Positions 14,659 through 23,670 of a stretch of DNA of 29,205 nt are shown here, piece by piece (positions within the stretch are counted from its first letter, which is position 1; each line of letters opens with the position of its first letter). The stretch covers positions 1-29,205 of the IMG/VR virus record IMGVR_UViG_3300021092_004042. The stretch is one strand, 5' to 3'. The stretch comes from a virus. The translations under genes were made by a program, and so were the position numbers. The notes beneath the pieces were generated by a model. It had not been told where the DNA came from and made no database searches. It saw nothing but the letters and a program-made list of their open reading frames with translations.

Positions 14659-17196
14659 TTAAACAGCTTCTACGTAAAAACGTCTTCTATCGCTTATTTC
14701 TCTTTTAAAACCACGCCTATTTAAAGCACTGGCTACTGCTCTTGTCGCTCTTTGATCCACATTAACGCTAATACCCCAAGCTTCTTTAATTTGCAGCAAT
14801 ATTTCCGTTGCCGTCTTTCTATTAATTTCCGGACATGTCGTTATATTTTTTGAATACGGTTTAATATACCGAACTATCATTTCTTCATAAGGACATGTTT
14901 CTAAAAAACTCTCATTACTTGCCTCAAGCAAATTTTCTTCACAAGGTGTAAGCATCCAAGTTCTACCTGATTCAAACAAATGGAAAACCTGCACCCATAA
15001 TTGCTGCTTATCTATATGATCGGTTAGTAATAATTTATCTACCGCTATCGGCCAATATCTAACATTACCGCTACGATCTTTTAAAAACTCCTCCGGGTTT
15101 ACCGTACCACAAAATGCACTCCTTCTATAAAAAGTCTCATTTTTAGCAGCATATGCTCTTCTTAATACACTTTTATCATTACTTAAAAAGGCTTTTTGTG
15201 ATGCTATTTGCCTACTGGTAAGAGATCCTTCAAATTCTCCAAGTTCTACAATCCAGCATGAGTTTGCAATTGCTACACTGTCTTTATCCAGCGTATTTAA
15301 CTGCAAACCCTCCATATAAAAATCTTTTAATTCTTTTGGAATTAATTTTTCAAACCAAAGACTTTTACCGGCAGATTGATCTCCTTGTAATATTAAAACA
15401 CCTTTAGTTTTAGTTCCCTTCTCTGCACATAAGACTGCGACCGCACTAATAAGCCATTTCTTAACAAGAAGATTTTTTAAAGCAGTATTATAACCCTCTT
15501 TTACTACTATCGTCTCAAGTAATCCTTCAATTCTATCCCTTCCGTCCCAAGCTTTGGATTTTATAAAATCCAGCACCGGATTATAGACGTTCTTACTACC
15601 TATATTACTACAATATCCGTTGATCAGATTATTTTTATTAAGTCCGTTCATTTCACAGATACTTACTAACTGGTTATAACTTGCGTTTAACTTCGTATCC
15701 GCACAATATGTTTGCCCGGGTATATTTATCTCCTCTTCCCTTGATATCAAATTCCGTTTTATCGAAATATTATAAGCCTTCAATATTACTTCAAAATTAG
15801 GCAACGTTGTCCTTGGCGGTTTATCGCTATCTACGTAGTCCGTAAACATTGCTCGAGGTAATTCTTCGCTAATTTTAAATGTTTTCTTTGCACTGCGTTT
15901 AATCTCTTCGGCGGCTATTTTCTTCTGCTCCTTGCCGACTAAACTTCTTAAAGCACCTATGGCTAATTTTGTAGAGTCTTTAATTTCCCGTATGTAATAT
16001 TCCGCTTCCGATAGGCTACAATGTTTAGCTATGCCGCAAATAATCGGCATAAGCTCTGCGCTTTCGCTAAATTTTTCTTTTAAATCTCTTATTCGGGATA
16101 AGATATCTTTTTGCCAATCCGTTTTTTCCCGCTCATTTACCTTTTGAATAATCGAGGCAAATGTTTTAAGTTTGTCTTTGCTTTTAAAGGACTTCCATAT
16201 TTGCCTGTTTTTGACCGCATCGTATCTATCGTCTTCGGCGTTCCACTTGTCCCATATTTTATAACCTTCTTCGCAGCCTTTATAATTATGGTGCATCGCC
16301 ATACTAACTTCCAGCCATCCGTGATAATCTAAATATTTTGCCGGATATTTTTTTAAACACTCTATAACTTTTTCGGTATTAACGGGACCGTAGCTATAAT
16401 CATAAACATCATCACTAATTGTTTTGTCGCTATCAACAATTGGCATTTCTATAATTTTGGCCGAAAAATCTTCTATATTAACGCCATATCCACTATTTTC
16501 TTCTATCCAATATTCATATTCATATTTTTCTTCTGTCCCCGGTTGATCCGTTATTTCAATAATTGCAGGCAGATACATAGCCTGACTTACAATAGTTGAT
16601 GCTTTAACATCAACGGCATCTTTAAAAGTCAATTTATCAATAAAGTTTTTAGCAATACCCGGGTATAATTCTCCCTTTATCTCCCTGCTGCACCTTAAAA
16701 TTACCCTAACACAAGGTTTTTTAGGAGTATGGCTAGCCGTGGAGTAGGCTATATAATCATATTTACCTAGCTCGGATTTTAATATTTTTGATAATTGATC
16801 TATATCTTGACTAAAACTATCGATATCTAAAACTATTAACGTTCTTGCTTTTACATTCTCATTTTTTCTTTTTAATACGCTAAAATAACCGCCTATAAAA
16901 TATTTTAGTTTTAACTTCTCTATCGATATTGCCTGCTTTATTGCTTCCTGATGAGAAAGATAAATCGGCTCTCCCGTTTCTTTATTAGGCTCAATCTGGT
17001 TCGTATTTAAGTTGATCTTTCTATTATCATACCGGATTTGTTTCTTTACGGGGTTTGATAATCTAACTTGAAGCTCCGCCCACGATAACTCAATATTACG
17101 CAGAACAATATCTTTGGCATTATCGCCTATGGCAAATCTAATCATATTAGTTTTTATATCCGGATTATTACCTTGGCTACTTACGCTGCTTCTCAT
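14659..17196 (-). CDS. Primase-polymerase/VapE-type helicase fusion
   Basis: 845 residues, the replication-initiator type seen in phages and satellite elements. The N-terminal archaeo-eukaryotic primase-like domain has metal-binding LDID (Asp124, Asp126) and STASHT (about 152-157). A PriCT-2-like region lies at about 278-345 (YHGWLEVSMAMHH...WDKWNAED). The C-terminal virulence-associated-E SF3-like ATPase has SKAWDGRDRI (about 547-556), Walker A GDQSAGKS (605-612) and Walker B WIVELGE (648-654). RNVRYWPI-like text (GNVRYWPIAV) follows, as expected for the family. The last 50 residues (VDQRATRAVASALNRRGF) look like a winged helix for origin binding. Its start overlaps the helicase stop by 4 bp. 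The adjacent decamer array is a natural target. Confidence 0.92.
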   Translation of the reverse strand: MRSSVSSQGNNPDIKTNMIRFAIGDNAKDIVLRNIELSWAELQVRLSNPVKKQIRYDNRKINLNTNQIEPNKETGEPIYLSHQEAIKQAISIEKLKLKYFIGGYFSVLKRKNENVKARTLIVLDIDSFSQDIDQLSKILKSELGKYDYIAYSTASHTPKKPCVRVILRCSREIKGELYPGIAKNFIDKLTFKDAVDVKASTIVSQAMYLPAIIEITDQPGTEEKYEYEYWIEENSGYGVNIEDFSAKIIEMPIVDSDKTISDDVYDYSYGPVNTEKVIECLKKYPAKYLDYHGWLEVSMAMHHNYKGCEEGYKIWDKWNAEDDRYDAVKNRQIWKSFKSKDKLKTFASIIQKVNEREKTDWQKDILSRIRDLKEKFSESAELMPIICGIAKHCSLSEAEYYIREIKDSTKLAIGALRSLVGKEQKKIAAEEIKRSAKKTFKISEELPRAMFTDYVDSDKPPRTTLPNFEVILKAYNISIKRNLISREEEINIPGQTYCADTKLNASYNQLVSICEMNGLNKNNLINGYCSNIGSKNVYNPVLDFIKSKAWDGRDRIEGLLETIVVKEGYNTALKNLLVKKWLISAVAVLCAEKGTKTKGVLILQGDQSAGKSLWFEKLIPKELKDFYMEGLQLNTLDKDSVAIANSCWIVELGEFEGSLTSRQIASQKAFLSNDKSVLRRAYAAKNETFYRRSAFCGTVNPEEFLKDRSGNVRYWPIAVDKLLLTDHIDKQQLWVQVFHLFESGRTWMLTPCEENLLEASNESFLETCPYEEMIVRYIKPYSKNITTCPEINRKTATEILLQIKEAWGISVNVDQRATRAVASALNRRGFKREISDRRRFYVEAV

Positions 17197-18890
17197 GCTA
17201 CATTTGCTAGTTTGTTTAATTCTTTCTTCACGTTAATTTCAAAAGCTATTACGGCAGCGGCCGCTCCCTTCGTATTCTCTTCTAAAATGTAGCGAGTATT
17301 ACTTTTAGATATAAAATTTATTTGCTTATCGGAAGGCGGGTATTGTCTCCATGACGCTGATTTCCATGCCTCCTCCTCACTCTCTCTTTCATAGAGAAAA
17401 TCGTTACCTTTGGAAATCGCTACCGCTTTATCGCCCTTATATATAATTTGGGTTTCTATATCGTATTCCTTGCTATTATTAGAGCCGCATATCGTTAAAT
17501 AATGCTCGCCTTTCCTCACAACACAGCTCCATGTTTTAAAGCCGTGAGCTAGTAAACAATGTCCCGGCATCTTATCTATTTGTATCCTATGCCACGAAAA
17601 TACCGACATCTTTAGCATTTCTATTTCATCCATTCCGTAAATATTAGTGGCCGTCTTATCCTTAGCTTCAAACTCATGTCCGCATTCAGGGCAAACCGTA
17701 ACTCTTATAGCTACAATCTTAGAACACACGGGACATATTTTTGTCGGTGCTTCATTACCTTCTGACTTTTTAGGATATAAATTTATTTGTTGCTCCAGGG
17801 TGCCGTGTAAAATAGACGAAATACCGAAATCCAGTATTACGCAATCAGTCTTAACAAGACCCGAATACTCTCGCTGATCAACAGTTCTAAGCCCCCTCCC
17901 TACCATCTGTATCATGGTTGATTGAAAAGAAGTCATACGCAGTAACACCACGCAACTAATAGGGGGATAGTCCCAACCTTCCGTTAGTACCGCGACATTT
18001 ATTATTACTTGTATTACTCCTTCATTCATCCTCTCAAATATTATCTGCCTTATTTCATGGGTAGTCTCACCGGTAATCATTGCCGCCGCTATCCCGAACC
18101 GGTTAAATACGTTATAAACGTTTTTAGCATGAGCAATAGTAGAGCAAAAAACTACGGTCTTACGATCCTCGGCATATTCACCCCAATATTTTACAACGTC
18201 TTCATTCATCGCCTCTGTATCTAAAATAGCCGCAACTTCATTCTCGTTATATTCACCTAGATTATTGGTTTTTAATTTTTCTAATTGTTCCCGGGCAATT
18301 ACCGATTGTTCCGATATACTTACATATGTTCTAGGCCTTACTAAATGACCGGCAACAATAAGCGTTTTAATACCTATTTGATACGCATAATTATCAAATA
18401 CCTCCCCAAGCCCTACTTTATCACCCCGATTAGGCGTAGCCGTAACTCCGAGTAAAAGAAGCAAATCGTTTAATTCTTTCGCTCTATTAATTATTCTAAC
18501 ATATCCGTCAGCGGGGGCATGGTGAGCCTCATCTATAACAAATAAGTCTATTTTAGGCATGTTACATAGATTATTTTCTCTAGTAACCGTTTGCTCCATG
18601 GCAAACACCACCTGACCGCTCCAATCTTTACTACTTCCGTTTACTATCGATGTTGTCACGCCTTCACATACTCTTGAAAACTTTTCACGATTCTGCGTCA
18701 CTAATTCGTTTCTATGGGCAAGAACTAATACTTTGTAGTTAGGATGCTCTTTAAGTAACTCTTTGATAATGGCAGAAAGTATTATAGTTTTACCGGACCC
18801 TGTCGGAGCAACAACAAGAGTGTTATCATGCTCCTTTAATGCCAGCACGCTTTTCTCTACACACTCTTTTTGATAGTCTCGTAAAATCAT
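17193..18890 (-). CDS. SF2 DEAD/DEAH-box helicase
   Basis: 565 residues. N-terminal Q-like/RDYQ motif (LRDYQKECV), motif I VAPTGSGKT (27-35), motif II VIDEAHHAP (117-125), motif III GVTATP (146-151), motif V VAVLTEGWDYP (298-307) and motif VI QMVGRGLRT (326-334). A Cys4 zinc ribbon follows (Cys384, 387, 398, 401: CPVCSKI...CPECGHEF). This is the UvrB/RAD3-like phage helicase group, commonly encoded beside a primase-polymerase and an SSB-like protein. It acts in DNA unwinding during phage replication or recombination. The stop codon overlaps the primase start, indicating co-translation. Confidence 0.93.
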   Translation of the reverse strand: MILRDYQKECVEKSVLALKEHDNTLVVAPTGSGKTIILSAIIKELLKEHPNYKVLVLAHRNELVTQNREKFSRVCEGVTTSIVNGSSKDWSGQVVFAMEQTVTRENNLCNMPKIDLFVIDEAHHAPADGYVRIINRAKELNDLLLLLGVTATPNRGDKVGLGEVFDNYAYQIGIKTLIVAGHLVRPRTYVSISEQSVIAREQLEKLKTNNLGEYNENEVAAILDTEAMNEDVVKYWGEYAEDRKTVVFCSTIAHAKNVYNVFNRFGIAAAMITGETTHEIRQIIFERMNEGVIQVIINVAVLTEGWDYPPISCVVLLRMTSFQSTMIQMVGRGLRTVDQREYSGLVKTDCVILDFGISSILHGTLEQQINLYPKKSEGNEAPTKICPVCSKIVAIRVTVCPECGHEFEAKDKTATNIYGMDEIEMLKMSVFSWHRIQIDKMPGHCLLAHGFKTWSCVVRKGEHYLTICGSNNSKEYDIETQIIYKGDKAVAISKGNDFLYERESEEEAWKSASWRQYPPSDKQINFISKSNTRYILEENTKGAAAAVIAFEINVKKELNKLANVA

Positions 18891-18904
18891 ATTTACCTCT
18901 TACT

Positions 18905-19450
18905 TCAAAAGGGTATTTCATCATCAAAGTCATCTTCTATCTTGACGCCCATAGCTTCGCCGTACCTAATATCCTTTGGAGTGATAACTTTCTTTATTTC
19001 ATTCTTTAAATTCCCTTTATGATCATGAGTGTTTTTAACTTCTACAAGATGAACAAGCCCTGCTAACTCACTAAGTTTTTTACTACGTTTTTTACGAGCT
19101 TCTTCGCTCATATCGTTAGGGTCTAATCCATATGTTGAATCAAGAACGGCTTTTATATAACTCTTGCCCATCTCATTATAAGTATCCCCTTTTGGACTAT
19201 ATAAACCGATCAAGTGATATATTTTCTTGTTTTTATGCTCTCCGGTTAATACAGTATTGATAGTGTTAAGATAAACTGCTCCCGATTGTCCTAATGTAGC
19301 AAGTCCCTCAGTCCAGCCTTGTTCTACATCGTTGTAGCCGCCTTCTTTTATAGTAAATTTTACTTTTACTATAGTCCCCTCGGGTATCGGACTATAATCG
19401 TCCTGATTTTTAGCTGTTGAATAATCAATTATTAAATCTTGTACTTCCAT
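18905..19450 (-). CDS. Phage SSB-like protein with acidic C-terminal tip
   Basis: 181 residues. The N-terminal 110 residues have the look of small phage single-strand-binding (DUF669-like) proteins: IPEGTIVKVKFTIKEGG, then a stretch of beta-strand with LTGEHKNKKIYHLIGLYS. The final residues are DDFDDEIPF, the acidic tail ending in hydrophobic-Pro-Phe that in bacterial SSBs recruits replication and repair partners. A good AAGGAGAA ribosome-binding site precedes the ATG. It lies directly upstream of the helicase (15 bp gap), as is usual for this gene pair. The SSB function is inferred from the tail and neighbours. Confidence 0.65.
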   Translation of the reverse strand: MEVQDLIIDYSTAKNQDDYSPIPEGTIVKVKFTIKEGGYNDVEQGWTEGLATLGQSGAVYLNTINTVLTGEHKNKKIYHLIGLYSPKGDTYNEMGKSYIKAVLDSTYGLDPNDMSEEARKKRSKKLSELAGLVHLVEVKNTHDHKGNLKNEIKKVITPKDIRYGEAMGVKIEDDFDDEIPF

Positions 19451-19493
19451 TTTTAATTCTCCTTATTATTTAATTTAGTGTTAATATTAATCC

Positions 19494-19973
19494 CTAATAA
19501 TTGTTGTTTTTATTACCCTCGCAATGTTCTCCAAATTTTGTAATAATCAAATTTGATAGCGTTATTACATCTTCAACGAACATCTGATTTGAATTTTTTA
19601 ATTTTGCACCGGCTGTATTACTAGCAAATCGCTGCAAACGTTTAGCTATTATTAACAAATCTTTAATTTTGATTTGACTGGTATCATCCCTTAGCAGTAA
19701 ATCCAATTGCTCTTTTGTTATGCGTTTTTTAGATACTTCACGATTAATTTCCCCGTGTAGTTTAGTCAGACATAAATTGACTTTTTCTATATGATCCGAA
19801 AACCCGTTAAGAATGGTTCTTGCTTGAATTAAAAGAGTATGTAGCTCTGCAGCGTGGTATAGGAAATTCTCCGTAGAACAATAGTGAGAAGATTTACTAA
19901 CGACTCTAAAAGCCGGATTAGCATCAAACCAATCATATATAGAAGTTATAATCTCTTGAATATTATTGTTCAT
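19494..19973 (-). CDS. Early-operon helical protein, unknown
   Basis: 159 residues, predicted mostly alpha-helical (FLYHAAELHTLLIQARTILNG; LLIIAKRLQRFASNT), with no signal peptide or membrane segment and no recognised motif. Its ATG overlaps the stop of a 42-codon gene (ATGA), and it precedes the SSB-like gene by about 45 bp, so it belongs to the replication operon. Helical content and operon position would permit a role as replication accessory or regulator, but none is shown. Confidence 0.65.
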   Translation of the reverse strand: MNNNIQEIITSIYDWFDANPAFRVVSKSSHYCSTENFLYHAAELHTLLIQARTILNGFSDHIEKVNLCLTKLHGEINREVSKKRITKEQLDLLLRDDTSQIKIKDLLIIAKRLQRFASNTAGAKLKNSNQMFVEDVITLSNLIITKFGEHCEGNKNNNY

Positions 19974-20098
19974 CCTTTGTTTCTTCTAAAATTAAATCTA
20001 TTAATGTTTATAAAATTCATGTACATAAGCATCCCTTCAGTCTCTTTCAAAATTCTACGTATGCGAAATGCTATCGTTTTGACTTCATCTATTTGCAT
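19970..20098 (-). CDS. Small basic protein (42 residues), candidate overlooked gene
   Basis: MQIDEVKTIAFRIRRILKE begins the frame, which continues to RFNFRRNKG and stops in an ATGA overlap with the next gene. It fills the gap between the 214-residue and 159-residue genes, the usual sign of translational coupling. It is basic and helical, perhaps nucleic-acid binding. No strong Shine-Dalgarno sequence is seen (CAGAGTAG lies about 5 nt upstream), so confidence is moderate. Confidence 0.45.
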   Translation of the reverse strand: MQIDEVKTIAFRIRRILKETEGMLMYMNFININRFNFRRNKG

Positions 20099-20102
20099 AA
20101 AA

Positions 20103-20747
20103 CTACTCTGTATTTTTGTGATTTTTCTTAACAAAAAAATTAGATAATAATGTTAAGTTTAGGTCGACAGGATTTTGGTGCTTAATTATCGGCACTGTAA
20201 TTGGTGGCGTAAAACTTATAATATCTCCATTTTTCAATTGTTCTAAAAACTCAGAATTTTTTTGATCGTAATCAATTCTGTAGGATTTTAGTTGAATGCT
20301 TTTGTCTATATTATGTACATCTCTAAATAGAGCAGTTTGATATTCTTTATTTTTGTAATTTGTAGTTTCTATTTTTAGATAAGTAGCAAAAAAAGTAGTT
20401 GTTTTTAATTTTTTAAGATTAACCATCTCTGGAAGATTGAAAGAAAAATATAGAGAATTTGCATTAACACGAAAACCGTTATGAACAGGCTTTGAAGTCT
20501 TTATTAATATGTTTAACTCTATGAGCTTATTAATTATTTCGTATACTCTTCTTTCTTGACAAGAAAATAAATTTTGCAATCCATAAATAGTGATATGGAA
20601 TTCTTTTTCACAATCACAAAAATGAAGCAGTATTATTATATATTTTCTTAATATTTTACTTAGGCTAGGATATTGATCTCGAAGGTAGAGATGTAGAAGT
20701 TCATTAAATTTGCTATCTGAAATATTGTTATTTATCCAATTAATCAT
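20103..20747 (-). CDS. First gene of replication operon, winged-helix-like, unknown
   Basis: 214 residues. Residues about 50-90 (FHITIYGLQNLFSCQERRVYEIINKLIELNILI) fit a winged-helix DNA-binding segment: helix, turn, recognition helix RRVYEIINKL, then a wing. The remainder is Lys/Asn-rich beta/alpha sequence with no known motif. As the promoter-proximal gene of the minus-strand replication module it may be the early regulator or an initiator. It faces the divergent MFS gene across about 315 bp. The fold call is tentative. Confidence 0.6.
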   Translation of the reverse strand: MINWINNNISDSKFNELLHLYLRDQYPSLSKILRKYIIILLHFCDCEKEFHITIYGLQNLFSCQERRVYEIINKLIELNILIKTSKPVHNGFRVNANSLYFSFNLPEMVNLKKLKTTTFFATYLKIETTNYKNKEYQTALFRDVHNIDKSIQLKSYRIDYDQKNSEFLEQLKNGDIISFTPPITVPIIKHQNPVDLNLTLLSNFFVKKNHKNTE

Positions 20748-21062
20748 AAAAAGAAGTATTTTTTATTAACTGAATATTGTGCACGATTTTACAATAAAAA
20801 AAAGCTGCAAAGATTAAGGGAAAAAAGTGCAGGGCGATTTCCTTGAAGACCTTATATATACCTAGATACGGTAAGTATAATTTTATGACTGGTGATAGTG
20901 TTGGATATTTTTATTATTAAAAATATTCTGTTTAATAAGGATTTTATGTAGTTTATTTGCTACTAAAACAAAAAAATAGCTAAAATTTTTAAACATATCT
21001 ATTGTACCATTGTGGTTGGTAATGCTTAAATCAGTGGTATTAACCAGTATTACTACTTTTAT
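20748..21062. promoter_or_regulatory. Divergent intergenic region before replication operon and MFS gene
   Basis: 315 bp, AT-rich, no gene seen. It must hold the promoters for the minus-strand replication operon and perhaps the MFS gene. Visible symmetry: ATTGT and ACAAT arms around GCACGATTTT near 20777-20797 (with an internal GTGCAC), and GGTAAT/ATTAACC arms near 21019-21042. No promoter can be assigned with confidence. Confidence 0.4.
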
Positions 21063-22361
21063 ATGGAAGCAGCAGAACAGAAAAGTCTTACAAGAGAACA
21101 GAAAGAAGCTATAGGTTTATTGTCTATAGGTACGATGTTGGAATACTTTGATTTAATGCTCTATGTTCACATGGCGGTATTACTTAATGAGCTATTTTTC
21201 CCTAAAACAGACCCTTTTACTGCTTCTCTACTTGCTGCTTTTTCTTTTTGTTCAATCTTTATTTTTAGACCGATAGGAGCTTTACTATTTGGTTATTTGG
21301 GTGATCATGTAGGGAGAAAATCCATTGTTATTATAACAACTCTAATGATGTCGTTATCTTGTATAGTTATGGCTATTCTTCCAACTTATGCTCAAATAGG
21401 TATCACTGCTTCTTGGGCAATAATGTTATGTCGTATAATCCAAGGTATGTCATCTATAGGAGAGATTATAGGAGCAGAAATTTATTTAACCGAAACTATT
21501 CCTCAACAATTTAAATCCTCATCTATAACGCTACTAGGAATGTTTTCAGTTTTAGGAGCAACAGCAGCTTTAGCTCTTGCTTCATTGGTATTTTTATTTG
21601 GTCTTAAGTGGCGTTTTGCTTTTGGTATAGGAGCATTAATTGCATTAGTAGGAGGAGTAGCTAGAACTACTTTAAAAGAGACCACTGATTTTGCTGATGC
21701 TAAACGTAGAATAAAAAAAACTATTAACCAATATCAAACTCACAATGTGATAAACACTGATTTATTTACCAATGAAAAACCCAATATAAAAACTACAATA
21801 TCGTTATTTTTGATGGATTGTAGTTGGCCAGTGTGTTTTTATATTGGATATATCCATTGCGGTGATATTTTAAAAGATTCTTTTGGCTATACAGCTGAAC
21901 AAATTATTAATCATAATTTTTTTGTTTCTTTATCAGAATTATTAATGTTTATATTATTAACTTATTTAGGAAGAAAAATACCTTCATTAAAAATTCTTAA
22001 AATTATAATGATTATATTTTTAGTTTTTATATTATTTTTTCCATATTTATTTTATTCTCTCAAAAGTCCATTTCATCTAATGCTAATACAATCTGTGATC
22101 GTAGCTTACGGTCCTATCATAATGGTAGCAGTTCCAACACTATTTAGTCATTTTCCTATTTTTAAAAGATTTACTTATGTAGGGACTATACACGCATTAT
22201 CTCGTACTGTTATATACGTTTTTACTTCTTTTGGTTTAATATATCTGACAAAATACTTCCATCATTATGGAATATTTATTGTTATGCTAATATCAACTAT
22301 TAGTTTTGCAATTGGTTTGTCTCATTTTAAACATCTTGAAGTGAGAATAAACCATTATTAA
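21063..22361 (+). CDS. MFS transporter, ProP-like
   Basis: 432 residues with about 12 hydrophobic segments. The N-terminal SIGTMLEYFDLMLYVHMAV is the signature of the metabolite:H+ symporter (ProP/ShiA) branch, and GYLGDHVGRKS after TM2 is the canonical MFS loop motif. Rickettsiales carry many ProP-like paralogues for importing host osmolytes or metabolites. It is somewhat shorter than E. coli ProP, lacking its C-terminal coiled coil. The 3' end overlaps the convergent HD-domain gene by 35 bp. Together they form cargo resembling that of Rickettsiales amplified genetic elements. Substrate cannot be named. Confidence 0.9.
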   Translation: MEAAEQKSLTREQKEAIGLLSIGTMLEYFDLMLYVHMAVLLNELFFPKTDPFTASLLAAFSFCSIFIFRPIGALLFGYLGDHVGRKSIVIITTLMMSLSCIVMAILPTYAQIGITASWAIMLCRIIQGMSSIGEIIGAEIYLTETIPQQFKSSSITLLGMFSVLGATAALALASLVFLFGLKWRFAFGIGALIALVGGVARTTLKETTDFADAKRRIKKTINQYQTHNVINTDLFTNEKPNIKTTISLFLMDCSWPVCFYIGYIHCGDILKDSFGYTAEQIINHNFFVSLSELLMFILLTYLGRKIPSLKILKIIMIIFLVFILFFPYLFYSLKSPFHLMLIQSVIVAYGPIIMVAVPTLFSHFPIFKRFTYVGTIHALSRTVIYVFTSFGLIYLTKYFHHYGIFIVMLISTISFAIGLSHFKHLEVRINHY

Positions 22362-22986
22362 AAAAAGAAAAGAATTCTGTTAATTTTAACTGATTATTTT
22401 GTACAGTTAAAGATTGAATCAAAATTTGATTCAAAGTTTTTTCTATTTGATAGTGTCCAGAATATATAGATAAACCTAAAAAGTTTTGTATTGTATTATC
22501 TATATTTTTCTGTTGTTTTTCAATACTCATTGAGTTAATAGTCTGGATATTATGCAATCTATCAATTAACTTAATCAATAATACCTCTTTATCTTGTTTT
22601 TGATAAGCATTGGTAATTATTTCTGCTACACTTAACTTACTACCGTCTGGTCTATCACGGGTAAGCCTATCTACCATTTCAGTTATTCGCCAGCTAAAGT
22701 TATCAAGTATCATACCCGCCGTAACTTCGGTATCCTCGATAATATCGTGTAATATGCTCGCTACTATTACATCGGTTTTTAGCTTATATTCAGATATCAT
22801 ATAAGCAACTTCTAAGGGATGAGTGTAATAAGGCTCACCACTTTTTCTTTTTTGATCACCATGATACTTTTTAGCCCAATAAATAGCTTTATTGATTAAA
22901 TCAAAATCCAGTACATTTTTAGTATCTAGAGATTTTAGTTTCTCTAGTAATCTGGTGGAATATTGGCAAGGTGCTAAATAGTCCAT
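22327..22986 (-). CDS. Small SpoT-like HD-domain hydrolase
   Basis: 219 residues. The HD domain of the RelA/SpoT family is clear: KSGEPYYTHPLEVAYM (about 48-63), SILHDIIEDT with the metal-binding His80-Asp81 (77-86) and LIDRLHNIQT (140-149). Nothing of the (p)ppGpp synthetase or TGS/ACT regulatory domains is present, so this is a hydrolase-only, small alarmone hydrolase-like protein, presumably degrading (p)ppGpp. Rickettsiales genomes and their integrative elements carry several such fragments or mini-genes. A plausible benefit is suppressing the host stringent response. The C-terminal 60 residues are unassigned. Confidence 0.85.
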   Translation of the reverse strand: MDYLAPCQYSTRLLEKLKSLDTKNVLDFDLINKAIYWAKKYHGDQKRKSGEPYYTHPLEVAYMISEYKLKTDVIVASILHDIIEDTEVTAGMILDNFSWRITEMVDRLTRDRPDGSKLSVAEIITNAYQKQDKEVLLIKLIDRLHNIQTINSMSIEKQQKNIDNTIQNFLGLSIYSGHYQIEKTLNQILIQSLTVQNNQLKLTEFFSFFNNGLFSLQDV

Positions 22987-23109
22987 AATTAAGAATTTAT
23001 TAATAATATTGTTATATACTACCCTTCAATTAATTCTATTATATTTTATTTTTATATTTACCTAAAGTTTTTTTTAAACGATGTGTTTATTTTTTTAATG
23101 AGTAAATAA

Positions 23110-23355
23110 ATGGAATTGTATTTACATTTAGTCAGAAAAGTGCTTGCGATAATGGTATCAATAGAAAAAGTAGAATATCGTATGCATGGTAATTTTATAG
23201 GTATTTATAGAGATGGAATATTATTTGTCAAAGTACAAGAAGAAGAACTCTATCTCTTAAATGATCAAGGTACATTTGTTAAAGTTGATAATAAGAAACA
23301 TGATATTCAGGATAAATTGAGAAAGGCTTATAATTTTGCTTTAATAATAGCATAA
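23110..23355 (+). CDS. Small protein, possibly TfoX N-terminal-like
   Basis: 81 residues from the ATG at 23110; the ATG at 23152 (MVSIEKVEYRMHG) is a likely alternative because the domain starts there. The segment YRMHGNFIGIYRDGILFVKV followed by ELYLLND resembles the TfoX N-terminal pattern (RxMFGGxGxYRDGxMFxLV...LYLK), though the GG is lost. TfoX-like proteins are linked to competence regulation; short homologues have unknown roles. No clear ribosome-binding site is visible. Real gene and family are both uncertain. Confidence 0.4.
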   Translation: MELYLHLVRKVLAIMVSIEKVEYRMHGNFIGIYRDGILFVKVQEEELYLLNDQGTFVKVDNKKHDIQDKLRKAYNFALIIA

Positions 23356-23444
23356 TTGGCTTTTCCGCTACATGCGTGGTGTCTTCGCGGTTTACCGACT
23401 TAGTTCTAGCTTACCTCATTTTATTTTAAAAATTTTGAGTAGTT

Positions 23445-23552
23445 ATGTACGCAATATCATTCGACATGGAAGTAGCTAAGTTAAAGGAACACTACGGCGA
23501 GCCTTATAATAAAGCTTATGATGAAAATAGAGTAGGGCTATGCTATATTTAG
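23445..23552 (+). pseudogene. Truncated duplicate of vapD
   Basis: The first 27 codons encode the same residues as the intact vapD at 24756 ([20 protein letters not shown] and on to KAYDE), after which similarity ends and a stop follows eight codons later. The 81-bp match has five differences from the intact copy, all synonymous. This indicates the fragment derives from a functional, diverged vapD rather than from a recent slip duplication. Confidence 0.85.
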
Positions 23553-23670
23553 TGAGGAGTTGTTGTCACATTAATAAATATATAGTTATTGACTCTTCTA
23601 AAACCAATTTACTACAAAAATCGGTTATTTTATCATCATAACTAATTTAATAATATTAAGAAGGTAATTT

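Noticed and set aside
23356-23444. tRNA or Rickettsia palindromic element in a GC-richer stretch
   Set aside because: No cloverleaf arms, no TTCGA loop, and no long palindrome could be drawn.
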